A stretch of 64,000 nucleotides of DNA from Anaeromyces robustus (GCA_002104895.1 MCFG01000207.1:30001-94000), one strand, 5' to 3'; numbered from the stretch's first letter, positions 24,626 to 37,993 are shown. Notes: generated from the letters alone by a model not told the origin. Translations and numbers: made by a program.

Positions 24626-27600
24626 ATGGTTGTTAATATTAACTTCGACGTTGATCCAAGAGATTATGATAATTTATATGATTTAGGTAAAGCTCTTTAC
24701 CTTAAGGACCAAGATAATCCAGAAATGTAAATATTTTATTATATTTATTGTTTATATTTAAATAATTTTAGTATGAAAATTTAAATTAAAAAAGATTGTT
24801 TATTAAAAATTTTATGTATATAATATATAATATAAATAAAATATATTAAATGGATGTTAATTGTTTTATTTATTGAAATATTTAATAATATAATATTGAA
24901 TGAATTTAATGTTTCTTAATACATTTAACACATTATACTCAAAATTATATATACTATAATATTAATTCTTAATTATATAAATACAATGATTAACAATTTA
25001 TTATATTATATTATATTATATTATATTATATTATATTATATTATATTATATTGTATTATATTATATTATATTATATTATATTATATTTTATTATATAAAT
25101 ACAATGATTAACAATATTATTATATTTTATTATATAAAATAATGATTAACAATATTATTATATTATATTTATTTTATTTTATTTTTTTTTTATTTTATTT
25201 TATGATTATGGTTAATTTGATAGTGATGGCTTACTTAAAACAGAAACTATATATGAAAAGTTGAAATTTTATTATGATATGAAAAAAGATAGTAATGATC
25301 CAATTTTTATTGCAAAACCAAATCTTTTTGGTTTACCTTTTAAACCTGAACCACATCCAGATTATCCTTCACCTTGGTTAACTGTATCTTATAAACAATT
25401 TTATATATTATTAAAAGCATTTGCTTATGTTTTAAAAAAAAGATTTGATTTAGAACCTCATACCAGAGTAGGTATTGTTGCTAATGCTTCACCAATGAAT
25501 ATTTTACTAGTTCATGCTTTATGGTTAAATCGTTGTTGTGTTATTGAAATATCACCAAAATTAAGTAATAATGTTAAGCAATTTTGGGTTAGAATGTTAG
25601 ATATGAAAATGATTTTTTATGATTATACTTTAAATATTTTTAATGAAGAAAAACAAAAGGAATTAAATGAAAAAGGAGAATGGATTTGGGAATGGGATTA
25701 TCCTTTAAAAGAAGAAGAATATGATTTATCTGCTGGTCTTCGTGGTATTCCAATGTTCTTTATGGAAAATTTAGAATTTTGTGAAGAAATTTATCAATGT
25801 AGTTTAGAAGGTAAATCCTTTATTCGTCCTGGTCATAAAGATGATATTATTTTAATGTTAGGTACTTCCTCTTCTTCTCAAGCTATTATTAAAGATGGTC
25901 ATTGTTCAAAAATGAAGTTTATTCCTTACAAGGCAATAAATTGTGGTCATCTTTTCCGTCACTTTTTATATAATAGGGAAAATCTTCATCCTAAAGTTAT
26001 GGTTGTTGCCCCACTTTATCATTCTTTGGGTTCAGCATGGTCAATTGCTCAAATTATGAATACTGGTAGTCCTTTAATTTTCCGTACCCAAAAAAAATAT
26101 GATATTGGATTTGTAGCTGAAAATATATTAGATGATATTATAGAAACTAGACCTGATGTTATTCCACTTTTCCCAATTAATTTTGTTGAATTTAAAAGAC
26201 TTTTTGATGAAAACCATCCAAAATGTGAAATATGGGCAAAGGGTATTAGTTCTTTATCAAGAAGATGTTTCCTTTCTGCTGGTGCTCCACCAAATTATGA
26301 AGTTATGTGTTGGTTTGAAAATAAATTTAAAATACCTGTTAATAATGTATGTGGTGCCACTGAAGCTGGTCTTTTCTTGTATAAAGATATTGATAAACCT
26401 CAAGTTCCAGGAGAAACCAATTATGTTAGTCGTTGTCCATGGATTCATTTCCATATGGAACATATGTCAGATGATCCTAATGAAGGTGAATTATATATTT
26501 ATAATCCTTTCGGTATATACGGTTATGCTACTAAAGCTAAAAAGGGTGAATTCTATGAATCCACTTTGCCAAAAATACGTATTGATTTAGAACATGATGA
26601 CTTATATAAAACAATTAATGGACTTGAATATTACAAAACTAATGATATTTGGAGACGTAGTACTGTATCAGGTGATTATGTTTATGTTGCTAGAGCTGAT
26701 GATGTCATTAATTTTAGTAATGGATTAAAAATGAATCCATTACCATTTGAATCTACAGTTACTTATGAATGTAATGATATTAAACAATGTTGTTTACTTT
26801 TAGATGATACTCAATGTGAAGTTGTATGTTTTGTTGAACCAGAATGGTCTAAAATTATTATGGAGGATGGTAAACCTTTTGATACTACCATTAATCCAGA
26901 AAGTTTATCAAGAGAAGATCAAAATAAATTAAAAAAAATAGCTCAATCTCAAGTTTGGGATAGTATTTATCAAGTATTATCAAGAAGTGCTCAAAATATT
27001 AATAATTGGGCTAAACAACTTACTATTAATAATGTTTATGTTGTAGATTATGGTAAAAGATTCCCAACTACAGATAAAGGATCTTTATCTAGAAGAGTAG
27101 CCAAATTAGAATATTCTGAAGTTTTAAAAAAGATTTCTAAACTTATTAATGGTGAAATTGATAGTTTTGATGAAGATGTAAAGGAAGAAAATGAAAAAGA
27201 AAATGAAGAAGAAAAAGAAAAAGAAGTCATTGAAAATAATAATACAAAAGAAATACAACCAAAAGATTCTACTACTCAAAAGGAAATTCCAAAAGAACAA
27301 GAAAATGAAAATAAAAAATCTCAAGAAGAAATTAATGAAGAAATTCAAGAAGCTATTAAATTAATTTATGAATCTATTAAAGAAATTGTTCCTTCTACTC
27401 CTGAATTTGAAGAATTTAATATTAATGCTCCATTTACTATTTATAGTATTGATTCTATAGGTACACGTAAATTAACAAATATTTTAGCTAGAAGAACAGG
27501 AAAACCATTTACTTCATCTACTTTATTTAATTATGGTACTACTTATGATCTTGCTAAATATATTACAGGTTATACTGATAAAGATAAATTTGGTAAAGAT

Positions 27601-29242
27601 TTAATTCCAAAATCTATTGCTTCTAATAAAAAGGATAGTGATAGTAATAAAATTGCTATTATTGGTATGGCTTTACGTTTACCAGGTGCTATTAATAATG
27701 CTAAATCTTTCTGGATGGCTTTAGCTAAAGGTAAAGATTGTGTTACTACACCAGTTAAAGATAGAAAATTACATCTTGGTTATGTGGATAAGCCTTCACA
27801 TCTTTTAGGTGAAAATGAACATAATATTCCTCGTTGTGGTTGTTATGATACACGTTCAAATGTTGCTAAACCTTCTGAATTTGATGCTGAATTCTTTAAT
27901 TGTCTTCCAGAAGAAGCTATGGCTCTTGATCCAAGACATCGTTGGATATTAGAAACAAGTTGGGAAGCTTTAGAAAATTCAGGTATTGCACCAAATTCAT
28001 TAGAAAATACAATTACTGGTGTTTTCCTTGGTATAAATGATAGTCATGATTATCATGATTTAATGAAAGAAAATGGTATTACACCACCTATTGCTGCACA
28101 TTCTACACCAAGTGGTATTGTTGGACGTCTTAGTTATTTCTATAAATTATTTGGACCTTCTTTCACTATTGATACCGCTTGTTCCACTGGTGCTTCTGCT
28201 TTACATTCTGCTTGTCGTTCATTACAATTTGGAGATTGTGATTTATCTATTGTTTCAGGTGTTAAATATTTATATACTTCAAATGACTTCCATAGAACAA
28301 GTATTGCACGTATGACTTCACCAAAGGGAAGATGTGCTACTTTTGATAAAGATGCTGATGGATTTGCTCCAGGTGAAGGATGTGTTACTTTTATTCTTAA
28401 ACGTTATGAAGATGCTATTCGTGATCATGATAATATTCTTTCTGTTATATTAGGTACTAGTAGTGGACAAAGTGGTATTAGACAATCTATTAGTGCCCCA
28501 TCTTCAGATGGACAAGTTATTAATTTAAAAAGAGCTCTTCATTTTGCTGGTGTCAATCCATCCGATATTTCATTTGTTGAAACTCATGGTACAGGTACAC
28601 CACTTGGTGATGCTATTGAAGTTAATGCTTTAAATCAAGTTTATAAAGGAACTCATACTTCTGAAAATCCATTAGTTATTGGTAGTGTTAAAACTAATAT
28701 TGGTCATACAACAGAAGTTGCTGGTTTAGCAGGTGTTGCTAAAGTTATTTTATCTATGCAACATAAATATATTCCAAAGAATTTACATTTCAATACATTA
28801 AATCCAGAAATTGATATTGAATCTATTCCAATTCAAATTGCTACTAAAACTATACCATGGGAAAATAAAAATAATAAACCACGTATTGCTCAAGTTTCAT
28901 CCTTTGGTTTACAAGGAAGTATTGTTCATATTATTCTTCAAGAATACATTCCAGAAAAGGAACAAAAGGAACAAAATAATGAAATTGAAAAAATTGAAAA
29001 GAATAAAGATAGTAAAGAAGATCATATTTTAACTATTAGTGCTAAATCACCATTAGCTTTATTAGAATTAAGTAATAATTATTTAAATGTTTTAGAAAGT
29101 ATGGAAGATAATGAAGAAAATATTGAAAATCTTTGTTACACTTCTAATATTGGACGTCAACATTTCAATTATAGAATGAGTGCTATTGGTAAGAATGCTA
29201 ATGAATTATATGAAGATCTTGAACAAAAAATTGAAACTTTTG

Positions 29243-29274
<32 letters not shown>

Positions 29275-30165
29275 ATTTCAAAGAATAGTCAAGGTATAAC
29301 TCAAAATCTTGAAGTTTATGTTGAAAATGCTAAAGATATTGATATTTCAACAAAGATTTTTGAAACTGTTGAAAAACTTGTTTCCACAGATAATATTTTC
29401 AAACAAACCTTTGAAAATTGTGAATCAGAAATTCAAAATATTTTTGAAAATATTTCATTTAAAGAAACTATGGATGATACTGTATGTCAATTATTTATTC
29501 TTTCCTTCTATTATAGTTTACAACAATTTAATGACTCATTAATCGTTAAAGATAATAGTAGTAAAGTTATTTATGGAGGTTTTGGACTTGGTGAATTAGT
29601 TAGTATTGTTATTGGAGGAGGATTAAATATTACATCCGCTTTCACTTTAATTAAATTATTATCTAATAATAAAATTAATGAAAATGAAATTTCATCATGG
29701 TATAATAACCAAGAAATTCCAAAATTCCAAAGAAGTGTTTATATTTCATCACTTGATAAGGTATTTAAGAATGGTGATATTCTTTCTCAAAAGGATATTC
29801 TTTCTATTATGGAAAATATTTATGAAATTAAGGATACTTCATCCTTTATTGAAAATTATGGTAACAAGAGTAATACTATGACCTTATATAGTATGACTGG
29901 TCATAATGAAGAAATTAAGAAAGAATGTAATTCCAAATATCCAAATCTTTCTATTACTGAATTTGTTGAATCTTCTACTACTGAAAAATCATTAATTAAT
30001 CAATTCATTATGAATGAATATAATCAAGGAAAAACTATTAATTGGGATATTTATAATTCTAGATTTGAAACTGAAGAAGACCATCAAAAACCACTTCAAA
30101 AAATTGAATTACCAAATTATCCATTCCAACGTTCCACTTATTGGCCAATTTCACTTAATAATTAA
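24626..30165 (+). CDS. Adenylation-carrier-ketosynthase megaenzyme (NRPS-PKS hybrid-like) with degenerate acyltransferase
   Basis: Two exons, 24626-24726 and 25224-30165, join in phase (GTAAAT donor, GATAG acceptor) to 1680 residues. Domain 1 is an AMP-forming adenylation domain: A3-like LGTSSSSQAIIKDG (~246), A4-like APLYHSLG (~296), A5-like NNVCGATEAG (407-416), A7/A8-like YYKTNDIWRR and ARADDVINFSNG (~503-535), and A10-like FPTTDKGSLSRR (647-658). An acidic linker leads to a carrier domain with FTIYSIDSIG; Ser778 is the expected phosphopantetheine site. A complete ketosynthase follows (~843-1265) with Cys1020 in DTACSTG, His1155 in ETHGTGT and His1195 in NIGHTT. After a Gln run, the C-terminal part resembles an acyltransferase with its usual end LPNYPFQRSTYW, but GHSxGE reads GFGLGE, with Gly1488 for the nucleophile Ser. 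No reductase or thioesterase is seen. It would activate an acid and condense it with an extender loaded elsewhere; the product is unknown. Confidence 0.9.
24727..25223 (+). other. Intron of the megaenzyme with TTATA repeats
   Basis: At 497 bases this is the longest intron in the window. It holds a TTATA/ATATT pentamer array (about 25006-25086) and three related copies of an ATAAATACAATGATTAACAA segment (about 24977, 25097 and a shorter one at 25138), a local tandem duplication. Confidence 0.7.
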
Positions 30166-31154
30166 ATAGAAAAAAAAAAAAGTTTTCTTAAAAAAAAAAG
30201 AAAAAAAAAAAATTTAATATTTAATAATTTATAAAAAAAATTTTTTTTATAAATAATGAGACTAAAAAAAAAAAATTGTGTAAAATAATTTTTATACAAT
30301 TATTTAAGATAATATTAATAATTAATAATTTTATTAATTTTTCAATTATTGTTAAATATATATAAAAATAAATTAGTTTATCTTAGTTTCCTAACTAAAT
30401 CCCTATAAAACTAAATATTAAATATATTATCCATAAAATTAATTAACGATTAACCGTTATTTTTTATTAGATTAATTTTTTAATTATTGTTAAATATATA
30501 TAAAAATAAATTTATTAGATTAATTTTTTTAATTATTGTTTAAGTATAAAAGACAAACAAGACAACACAAAACAAACGAACTAAACGAACCAAAAAAAAA
30601 AAAAAAAAAGATTAATAATTCTTTGATTTTATGATTCTTACACATTATTTAGATAGTAATAAAAAAAAATTAATATATATAATTTACAATATTTTAGAAT
30701 ATTATTAAAAAAAAAATAAAAATAATATAATATAGTTTTTTTAGTTTTTAGTTTTTTTTTTTTACAATAATAAAAAATAAAATATAAAACATAAAGAGAT
30801 ATAAAAAATAATTTTTATACTAAAAAATATACATATGTAGATAAATAAAAAAAAAAAAAATAAAAAAAAAAAAAAAAATAAAAAATAAAAAATAAAAAAT
30901 AAAAAATAACAAAAAAAAAAAAAAAAAAAAAACTTTGTAACTTTGGATAATTCTAGTGTAAATAATAGAATTAAATAATATTGTTAAGGGGGGTTATAAA
31001 AAAAAGTAGGTAGTTCTAATAATAGAAATGTCGGTATAAAATGTCAGACTGTTTCTAGTACTTATATAACAAAATCTCCATTCTTTTTTTTTTTTTTTTG
31101 AGATCTTCTGGCACTATTGAATGATATAAATATCATTGCCTGCCTGTTGCCTAA

Positions 31155-31202
<48 letters not shown>

Positions 31203-31898
31203 ACAACATATATTTTGTTTAATAAATTCAAAAAATTAACTTCTCCAAAAAGAACGTTAATATATTGATAATATAGTAGGATTGTAGGACAGTAGGATAA
31301 GCCTAGTAGGAAGGGGTAAAGGTTGATCCTTATTATCAATTCAAGTGAAATTAGGATAGAATCAAAAAAAAAAGAAAAAAAAAAAGAATTTTTTTTTTTT
31401 TTTTTTACTTTAATTCTCTAAGTAGAATTTTAGGGTTAGTAATGGATTTATTGTTTTTAATGTATTTATTTAATGTATTTATTTAATACTATTACTTTAA
31501 TACCCTCCAATCTAGTTGTATTATTCATTATTATCTATAATATTTAACTGGTTTTTTTATTTTTTTTTTTAGTATCTTTTTTTTTATTATGTTTTTTTTT
31601 TTTTTTTTATGATTTATGTATATTAATATTTAAATTCAATGATGTTACAAATTTTGTGCTTAAAAAAAAATTTCTTAATTATATATATAAAAAAAAAACA
31701 AATTTTTTTTTTAATATTATATTAAGATAGTAAAAAAAAAAAAGAAAAAGAAAACTTTTAAAAGTCATAATAATTATTAATATAATAATATTAATATATA
31801 TATATAAGACCTTTTTTTTTTTTTTTTTGATAGTAAAATATAAAATATAAAAAATTATTTATTTAAATATTCAATTATAATAGAATTGCTATTTTAAA

Positions 31899-31933
<35 letters not shown>

Positions 31934-32217
31934 ATGATAATAGTTCATTGTTGTTAATAGAAAAAAAAAAAGTATAAATCATGTTTATTTAAACTTTCTT
32001 TTTTTTTGAAACAAATTTACATTTTCTATATAAACTATATATTTATATATATATATATATTTATTTTTTTTTTTTTTTTAATATTTTTGATTTATATTAT
32101 AATCTATATTAAAAAAAAAAAAAAAAGATTTACTATAAAATTAAATAATCATAAGATATTGTTATATTTATATATAGCTTATTTGAATAAATATTATCTT
32201 TTATTTATTCTTATTTT
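30166..32217. other. Intergenic with a GC-richer non-coding island
   Basis: This spacer lies between convergent 3' ends (megaenzyme + and dockerin protein -). It has three related copies of TTAATTATTGTTAAATATAT (about 30350, 30486 and a partial at 30526). A patch at about 30945-31440 is less AT-rich, is interrupted by about 45 consecutive A (31156-31200), and contains GTAGGATTGTAGGACAGTAG. All frames of the patch have frequent stops. Poly-A and poly-T runs fill the rest. No gene seen. Confidence 0.7.
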
Positions 32218-33321
32218 TTAAAGACCACACCATTCTTGTTTTACAAAATCATAACCCCAATTACCTAATTCATTTTGATCATAAACTTGTGTATTATCTT
32301 TTTTACAACATGGATATCCATAATTTTTATGATTACATTGAACATATTCACCTTCTTCTTCATTATTAATAATACTACTAGTTTCATTGACATTTTCATT
32401 TATATATGGCATAATTGGATTATTAGTTACATTGACATTTTCATTTATATCTGGCACAATTGGATTATTAGTTTCATTGACATTTTCATTTATATCTGGC
32501 ACAATTGGATTATTAGTTTCTTTTTCTTCTATTGGATTAATTGAATTGGTGAAATCATCATTAATATCTTCTTCAATATTTAAAACATTTGGAATACCTT
32601 TAACTTGATCTATAATTTTTTCATTAAGATAAGCTATAAAAATACATTGTTCATCAGTAGATTTTATAAAGAAACTTTTAAATCTTTCTAAATCGGATTT
32701 ACTTTCATCATAAGTATTTAAATTATTGGTAATAATATCATTAAATTGTTTTGTATAGTATTGAATATATTGATTAAATTCTGGACTATTTTTTTCAACT
32801 TCTGGATTTTGGACATATACAATATAATTATTACCTTTAGTTGGAGCTGGATTTTCGATATCATTTTCGTATGTATCATCCTCATTCTCATTTTCATCCT
32901 CATCCTCATCCTCATCAAGTTCCTTTTCAACAGATAAAACATTTGAAATAGATTTAATTTTATCTAAAATGTTTTCATTAAGGTAAGCCATGAAAAGACA
33001 TTGGGTATCATAAGTATGCATAAAGAAACTTTGATCATAATTATGGAGTTCACTAACTTCACCATTTAATACTGGTACAAATTCATTTTGGAATTGAGTT
33101 AAGCTTGATTGATCTTCATAAGTATCTAAATTATTTAAAATAGTTTGACCAAATTCATCAATATAGTATTGAACAAATTTGTTGAATTCTGGACTAGTCT
33201 CTTCAAGTTCTGGATTTGGATTTTGAACATGAATAATATAATTTTCACCTTTTTTAGGTGTAATAGCAAAAGTAAATAATACTTGAGTCAATAATATATA
33301 AAATAAACCAAATACTTTCAT
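32218..33321 (-). CDS. Secreted dockerin protein with two I9-like (protease propeptide-like) domains
   Basis: Single exon, 367 residues. A signal peptide (MKVFGLFYILLTQVLFTFA) is followed by two homologous domains, about residues 25-133 and 165-252. Each starts NYI(I/V)xVQNP, contains SPEFNxxxQYY, and ends CxFxAYLNExIxDxxKxIxNVLxxE. That pattern of beta strands and helices, ending in x-V-xx-E, resembles the inhibitor I9/subtilisin propeptide fold. Acidic DEDEDE linkers and three 16-residue repeats of the TNNPIVPDINENVNE type come next, then one C-terminal fungal dockerin with four Cys (CNHKNYGYPCC and GNWGYDFVKQEWCGL). Fungal dockerins attach proteins to the extracellular cellulosome of gut fungi, so this would be a non-catalytic, possibly protease-inhibiting, cellulosome component. 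The dockerin call is firm; the I9 similarity is by pattern only and no protease domain is present. Confidence 0.85.
   Translation of the reverse strand: MKVFGLFYILLTQVLFTFAITPKKGENYIIHVQNPNPELEETSPEFNKFVQYYIDEFGQTILNNLDTYEDQSSLTQFQNEFVPVLNGEVSELHNYDQSFFMHTYDTQCLFMAYLNENILDKIKSISNVLSVEKELDEDEDEDENENEDDTYENDIENPAPTKGNNYIVYVQNPEVEKNSPEFNQYIQYYTKQFNDIITNNLNTYDESKSDLERFKSFFIKSTDEQCIFIAYLNEKIIDQVKGIPNVLNIEEDINDDFTNSINPIEEKETNNPIVPDINENVNETNNPIVPDINENVNVTNNPIMPYINENVNETSSIINNEEEGEYVQCNHKNYGYPCCKKDNTQVYDQNELGNWGYDFVKQEWCGL
32380..32520 (-). repeat. Three tandem 48-bp coding repeats
   Basis: Three nearly identical 48-base units within the dockerin protein gene encode the repeated TNNPIVPDINENVNE linker. 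Differences are few (one copy has MPYI for VPDI), so the repeat arose recently. Confidence 0.8.
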
Positions 33322-34861
33322 TTTTTTTTCGCTCTAAAATAATATATAATAATATTTAAATTATATAAAAAGCAAAAAAAAAAAAAAAAAATAAAATAAA
33401 ATTAATTCCATATTTTAATTATATATATATTTAATGATACTTTATTAACAATAATAATGATAATATAATATTACTTACATATTTTCAAAGAAATATAAAT
33501 AAATATATTAATACAAGAATTTATACTTTGTTTTGTAAGTTTTTTAATTTTTATTATTCGGTTTTAATTTTAATTTTTATATATGAATTATTTATAATAA
33601 AATATTTAATGTGTTAATTTTTTTAATAAATTATATATTTCAAGTATTATTATTATTATTATTATTATATTTAGTTTTATATACCTTTATCTAAAAAAAA
33701 AAAGATTATTTACAATGTTCAATAAAAATAATATTACAAAAAAATATTTTATTATAAATATTTATTTCTAAAGAATGTCGTAACAATAAAAAAAAAATAT
33801 TTCTAAAAAGAAATTTAATTATTTTATATACTATTTTATTTTATATATAATTTATAATTTATTATAACATTTTTTTAGAAAATACTATTTTGTTTTTGTG
33901 TCAATTTTAATAAATAGAATAAAAAAAAAAAAATCTTATTATGTACTTATTTATTGGTCATTTTCGCATTTTCACATTTTCTTTTTTAACATTTTTTTTT
34001 TTACATTTTTTTAATTTTCTTTTTTAATATATATTAAAATTAAAATTTTTATATATTAATATATATTAATATATATTAAACTTTCATTATTAATATTATT
34101 ATTAATGTAACGATTTCTTTATTTTATTTTTTACTTTGGGTCTTTTTTATGTCCCTACACAACATTTTTTTTTAAGAATAAAATAAAATAAATATATATA
34201 AAGAATGAAAAAAAAAAAAGAAAAAAACAATAAATAATATTAAATAAATATTATAAAAACAGAAATTATAATAAATAAATTTTAATAATAATAATAATAA
34301 TAATAATAAATATAGTAATAATAATAATTAATAATAATAATAATTATAATAAGATAATAATAATAATTAATAATAGATAATAATACAAAATTACAATATT
34401 AAACTATGAGTAAAAAGTTTATTATTAATGACAGCATTATTTATTATAAATTATTTAATTAATTATTAATAATTTATTACAGAAATTAATATAACTATAT
34501 TAAAATTTATTGAAAAATTCATTTTTTACATTTTTAATAATAATATCAAATATATTTTTTAATATAATATAATATATATTATAATAATAATAATATTAAT
34601 AAAATAATTTAAACAAAAATAAATAACATAAATGTTAATATTTTTTAGACACTAAATAAAGTATACTATAAAAAATTAATAATATTTTGTGTTTCAAACA
34701 AACAAAAAAATATTAACATTTATTACATAATAGTAATTTCAAAGGAAAAAAAAAAAATTTTTTTTAAAGTCCACACATACTATAGCCTAAACTTAATGTT
34801 TTTTTTTTTTTTTTTTTTTTTTTGAAAATTATTTTAAATAATGTATTTTACATTTTATTTA

Positions 34862-34929
<68 letters not shown>

Positions 34930-35162
34930 TATAAATCATTACAAAAGTAGTATATTTATATATCAAATATAGTAATATAATAATATAAAATATAATTATA
35001 TATATATTAATAACAGCTAACATACACATAAATATAATATAAATATTTTAACCCTTCACTTCAATCATACTATATATCTATCTGTAAATAAGCATTAATA
35101 TAATTAAATAAAACCATAGTTTAATATATATTATCTTTTTATCTTTTTAACTATTATAATAT

Positions 35163-35199
<37 letters not shown>

Positions 35200-36180
35200 T
35201 CTTGTCTTAATTTCAATATTCTTTTTTTATATAAATTTATATAATATTATAACTATAACATAATTAGAATTTTAATAAATATTTTTAAATGATAACAACA
35301 TTCGAAATATTTAAATATATTTAAAAAATACCTTTTTTTATAAAATTTCTTTTTTTTTTTCATTTAAATATTTAAATATTTAAATATTTAAATATATATA
35401 TTTATTTTAATGTTCCTATTCTATATTTTAGATATTTCAGGTAATAGTGAATAATAAATAATAATTTCCTGTAATAGATTTTTTTGTTATTTTATATAAT
35501 ATTTTTATAATACATCAAATTTTATTTTTTTTTACGTTACACAAAAATTTAAAATTTTATGTGGGTAAAGAAATGTTGACTATTGACTGTTGACTATACT
35601 AAAATATCTTGTTCATTTTCTATATATATATATAGTATATAAAAGATATAATAAAGTTAAATAAAAAAAAATGAATGCATTTGAATTAAGAAAATAAGAC
35701 AATAATTGAAATAATAAATAAATAAATAATTAAAAATATTTAAAAAACAATGTAATTTAAATAAAAAATTATATAATTATATACAATAAAAAGGCTAAAA
35801 AAAATTTTAGAAATATTTTTTTTTTTAGTTTCTATATATTTGTTTTCTTCTTTTTTGTTCTATTATTAAAACTAAAACTAAATAATTATGTTATTAGATA
35901 GTATTAGTAAAATATAAAATATTATAATAAGTAAATAAATAAAAGGTGTTTTAATTATAAAAATAAATTATTTATAAAAAAAAAAAAACAATTTAAGTTA
36001 TTGCTATATCATTTTCAATTAAAACTTAAAAAAAATTAAACCTTTTTCATGAATTCTAAAAATATCATTTATATATATATATTATATGTAAATATTAATT
36101 CTATAAAATAAAAAATATATAAAATTTTTGTATAGAATTTATGTTTTAACTAAAATCTCTATAAAATTCTATATATGAAT
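33322..36180. other. Intergenic, repeats only
   Basis: AT-rich spacer upstream of the dockerin protein gene. It contains AAT/ATT microsatellites (33648-33668, 34290-34330 and a long one at about 34866-34928), a poly-A run near 35170-35194, and AAATATTT runs near 35363-35395. No coding signal seen. Confidence 0.75.
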
Positions 36181-36582
36181 AAAAAAAAAAAGTCAAAATA
36201 AATTTTATAGCCAAGAAATTCTCCAACTTTTTTTCTTAAATATTTTTTTTTTTTTAAAATAATTAATAAAACATATTTCGATATATATTATCTATGCATT
36301 TTAAAATAAAGTTCTGTTTTATTAGAACTATTAAAATTAATAGTTTATTCATAAATTTATAAATATAAGCAAGCTAGCAAATAAAAAAAAAAAGTCAAAA
36401 TAAATTTTACAGCCAAGAAATTCTCAACTTTTTTTTCTTAAATATTTTTTTTTTAAAATAATTAATAAAACATATTTCGATATATATTATCTATGAATTT
36501 TAAAATAAAGTTCTATTTTATTAGAACTATTATTAAAATTAATAGTTTATTTATAAATCTATAAATATAAGCAAGCTAGCAA
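36181..36582. repeat. Tandem duplication, 202-bp period
   Basis: Two copies of about 200 bases, each from AAAAAGTCAAAATAAATTTT through CAAGAAATTCT and CATATTTCGATATATATTAT to ATAAGCAAGCTAGCAAA. They differ by a few substitutions and a small indel. It is non-coding in all frames. Confidence 0.8.
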
Positions 36583-37884
36583 ACAAGTGTATATTAAAAA
36601 AAATATAAAAATAAACAAAATAAATAATAAATTAACTTATAGTTATGCCACTTTTTTTTTTAGTATTTTTATTTTTTTTTATAATATATATATATATAGT
36701 ATATTAAAATGATCAATATTTATTATATTTATGATATGAGAATAATTATATTATTTTTCTCGGTATTTATATAAAAATGAATTTACGAGGAAGAAAAAAA
36801 AAAAAAATAAAACATATATTAGAATATATATTGGTAATTTAACATATTTAGAAGTTTTGACTATTAATTTAATAAAAATAATATAAATAACAAAAATATA
36901 TATATATATATATTGTAACAATAAAAAAATAAGATAAATAAAAAAAGAGTTTATAATTTATATTCTATTAAATAAAACATTTTTTAAATGATAATATATA
37001 TATATATTTTGTTTATATTAGAGTTATTTTAGTAAAAAATTAGCATATTAACATTATTTATATTTATATTAAAAAATTATTAGTATGTAATTTAACAGAG
37101 ATATTGATATTATAATATTATATATATATATGTTTATTTATGAAATTAATAAAATAATATAACTATAAAACTTTTTAAAAAATTTCGGTATTTCTTTTTT
37201 TTTTTTTTAAAAAAATTTTATTTATTATTAAAAAAAAGTAAAATACATTTTTTAAAGTTTTTTAAAATAAAGTTGTAAAGTATTTAAAAATGTGGGTGGC
37301 TTTTATTATATTAAAAAGATTATTTTTAGGACTTTATTATATATAATATTTGATATAGTTGTTCATATGTGATATTATATATATATTATTGTATATAATT
37401 TATTTTATATTATTTATTTATTTACTTATTTTGACAAAAAATATCTTTACATTAAAAATCATACTATTTTTTTTTTATATTTTTTACATTATCGAAACGT
37501 TATTTGGAATAAAATTTTTTAGAAAATAATAATAATAATAATAATTTAAAGTTTTTATTATAATAAAAACTTTAAAAAAAAACATAAAAGCTAAAACTTA
37601 ATGTATATATAAATTTCCGTTTTTAATATTTTATTAAAGTTTTTTTACATGAAAAGATGATTACGAGTATTTTATTTGTTTTTTTTTTTTAAAATCATTT
37701 ATAAATTTACATCAAGTTAAACAATACGATAAACTTTAATTTTTTTTAGCAGCATATCTTATCATTTAATTATTGAAATTGAAAAAAAAAAAAAAAAAAA
37801 AAAAAAAAATAAAAAAAATAAAAAAAATAAAAACTTTATTTTTAAATAAAAAATTAAAATACTGTTGTAGCTGTATTTATAATA

Positions 37885-37932
<48 letters not shown>

Positions 37933-37951
37933 TTATTTATTTTTCTTTTTT

Positions 37952-37990
<39 letters not shown>
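36583..37990. other. Intergenic upstream of the lectin gene
   Basis: Only AT-rich repeats: poly-A near 37782-37809, a TA array (about 37890-37922) and a poly-T tract (about 37956-37982) that stops directly before the start codon at 37991. The promoter of the lectin gene must lie here, but no element can be named. Confidence 0.75.

Positions 37991-37993
<3 letters not shown>

Noticed and set aside
31151-31339. 62-codon minus-strand frame with a long Phe tail
   Set aside because: The Phe tail is the 45-A tract reversed; the rest has no family likeness.
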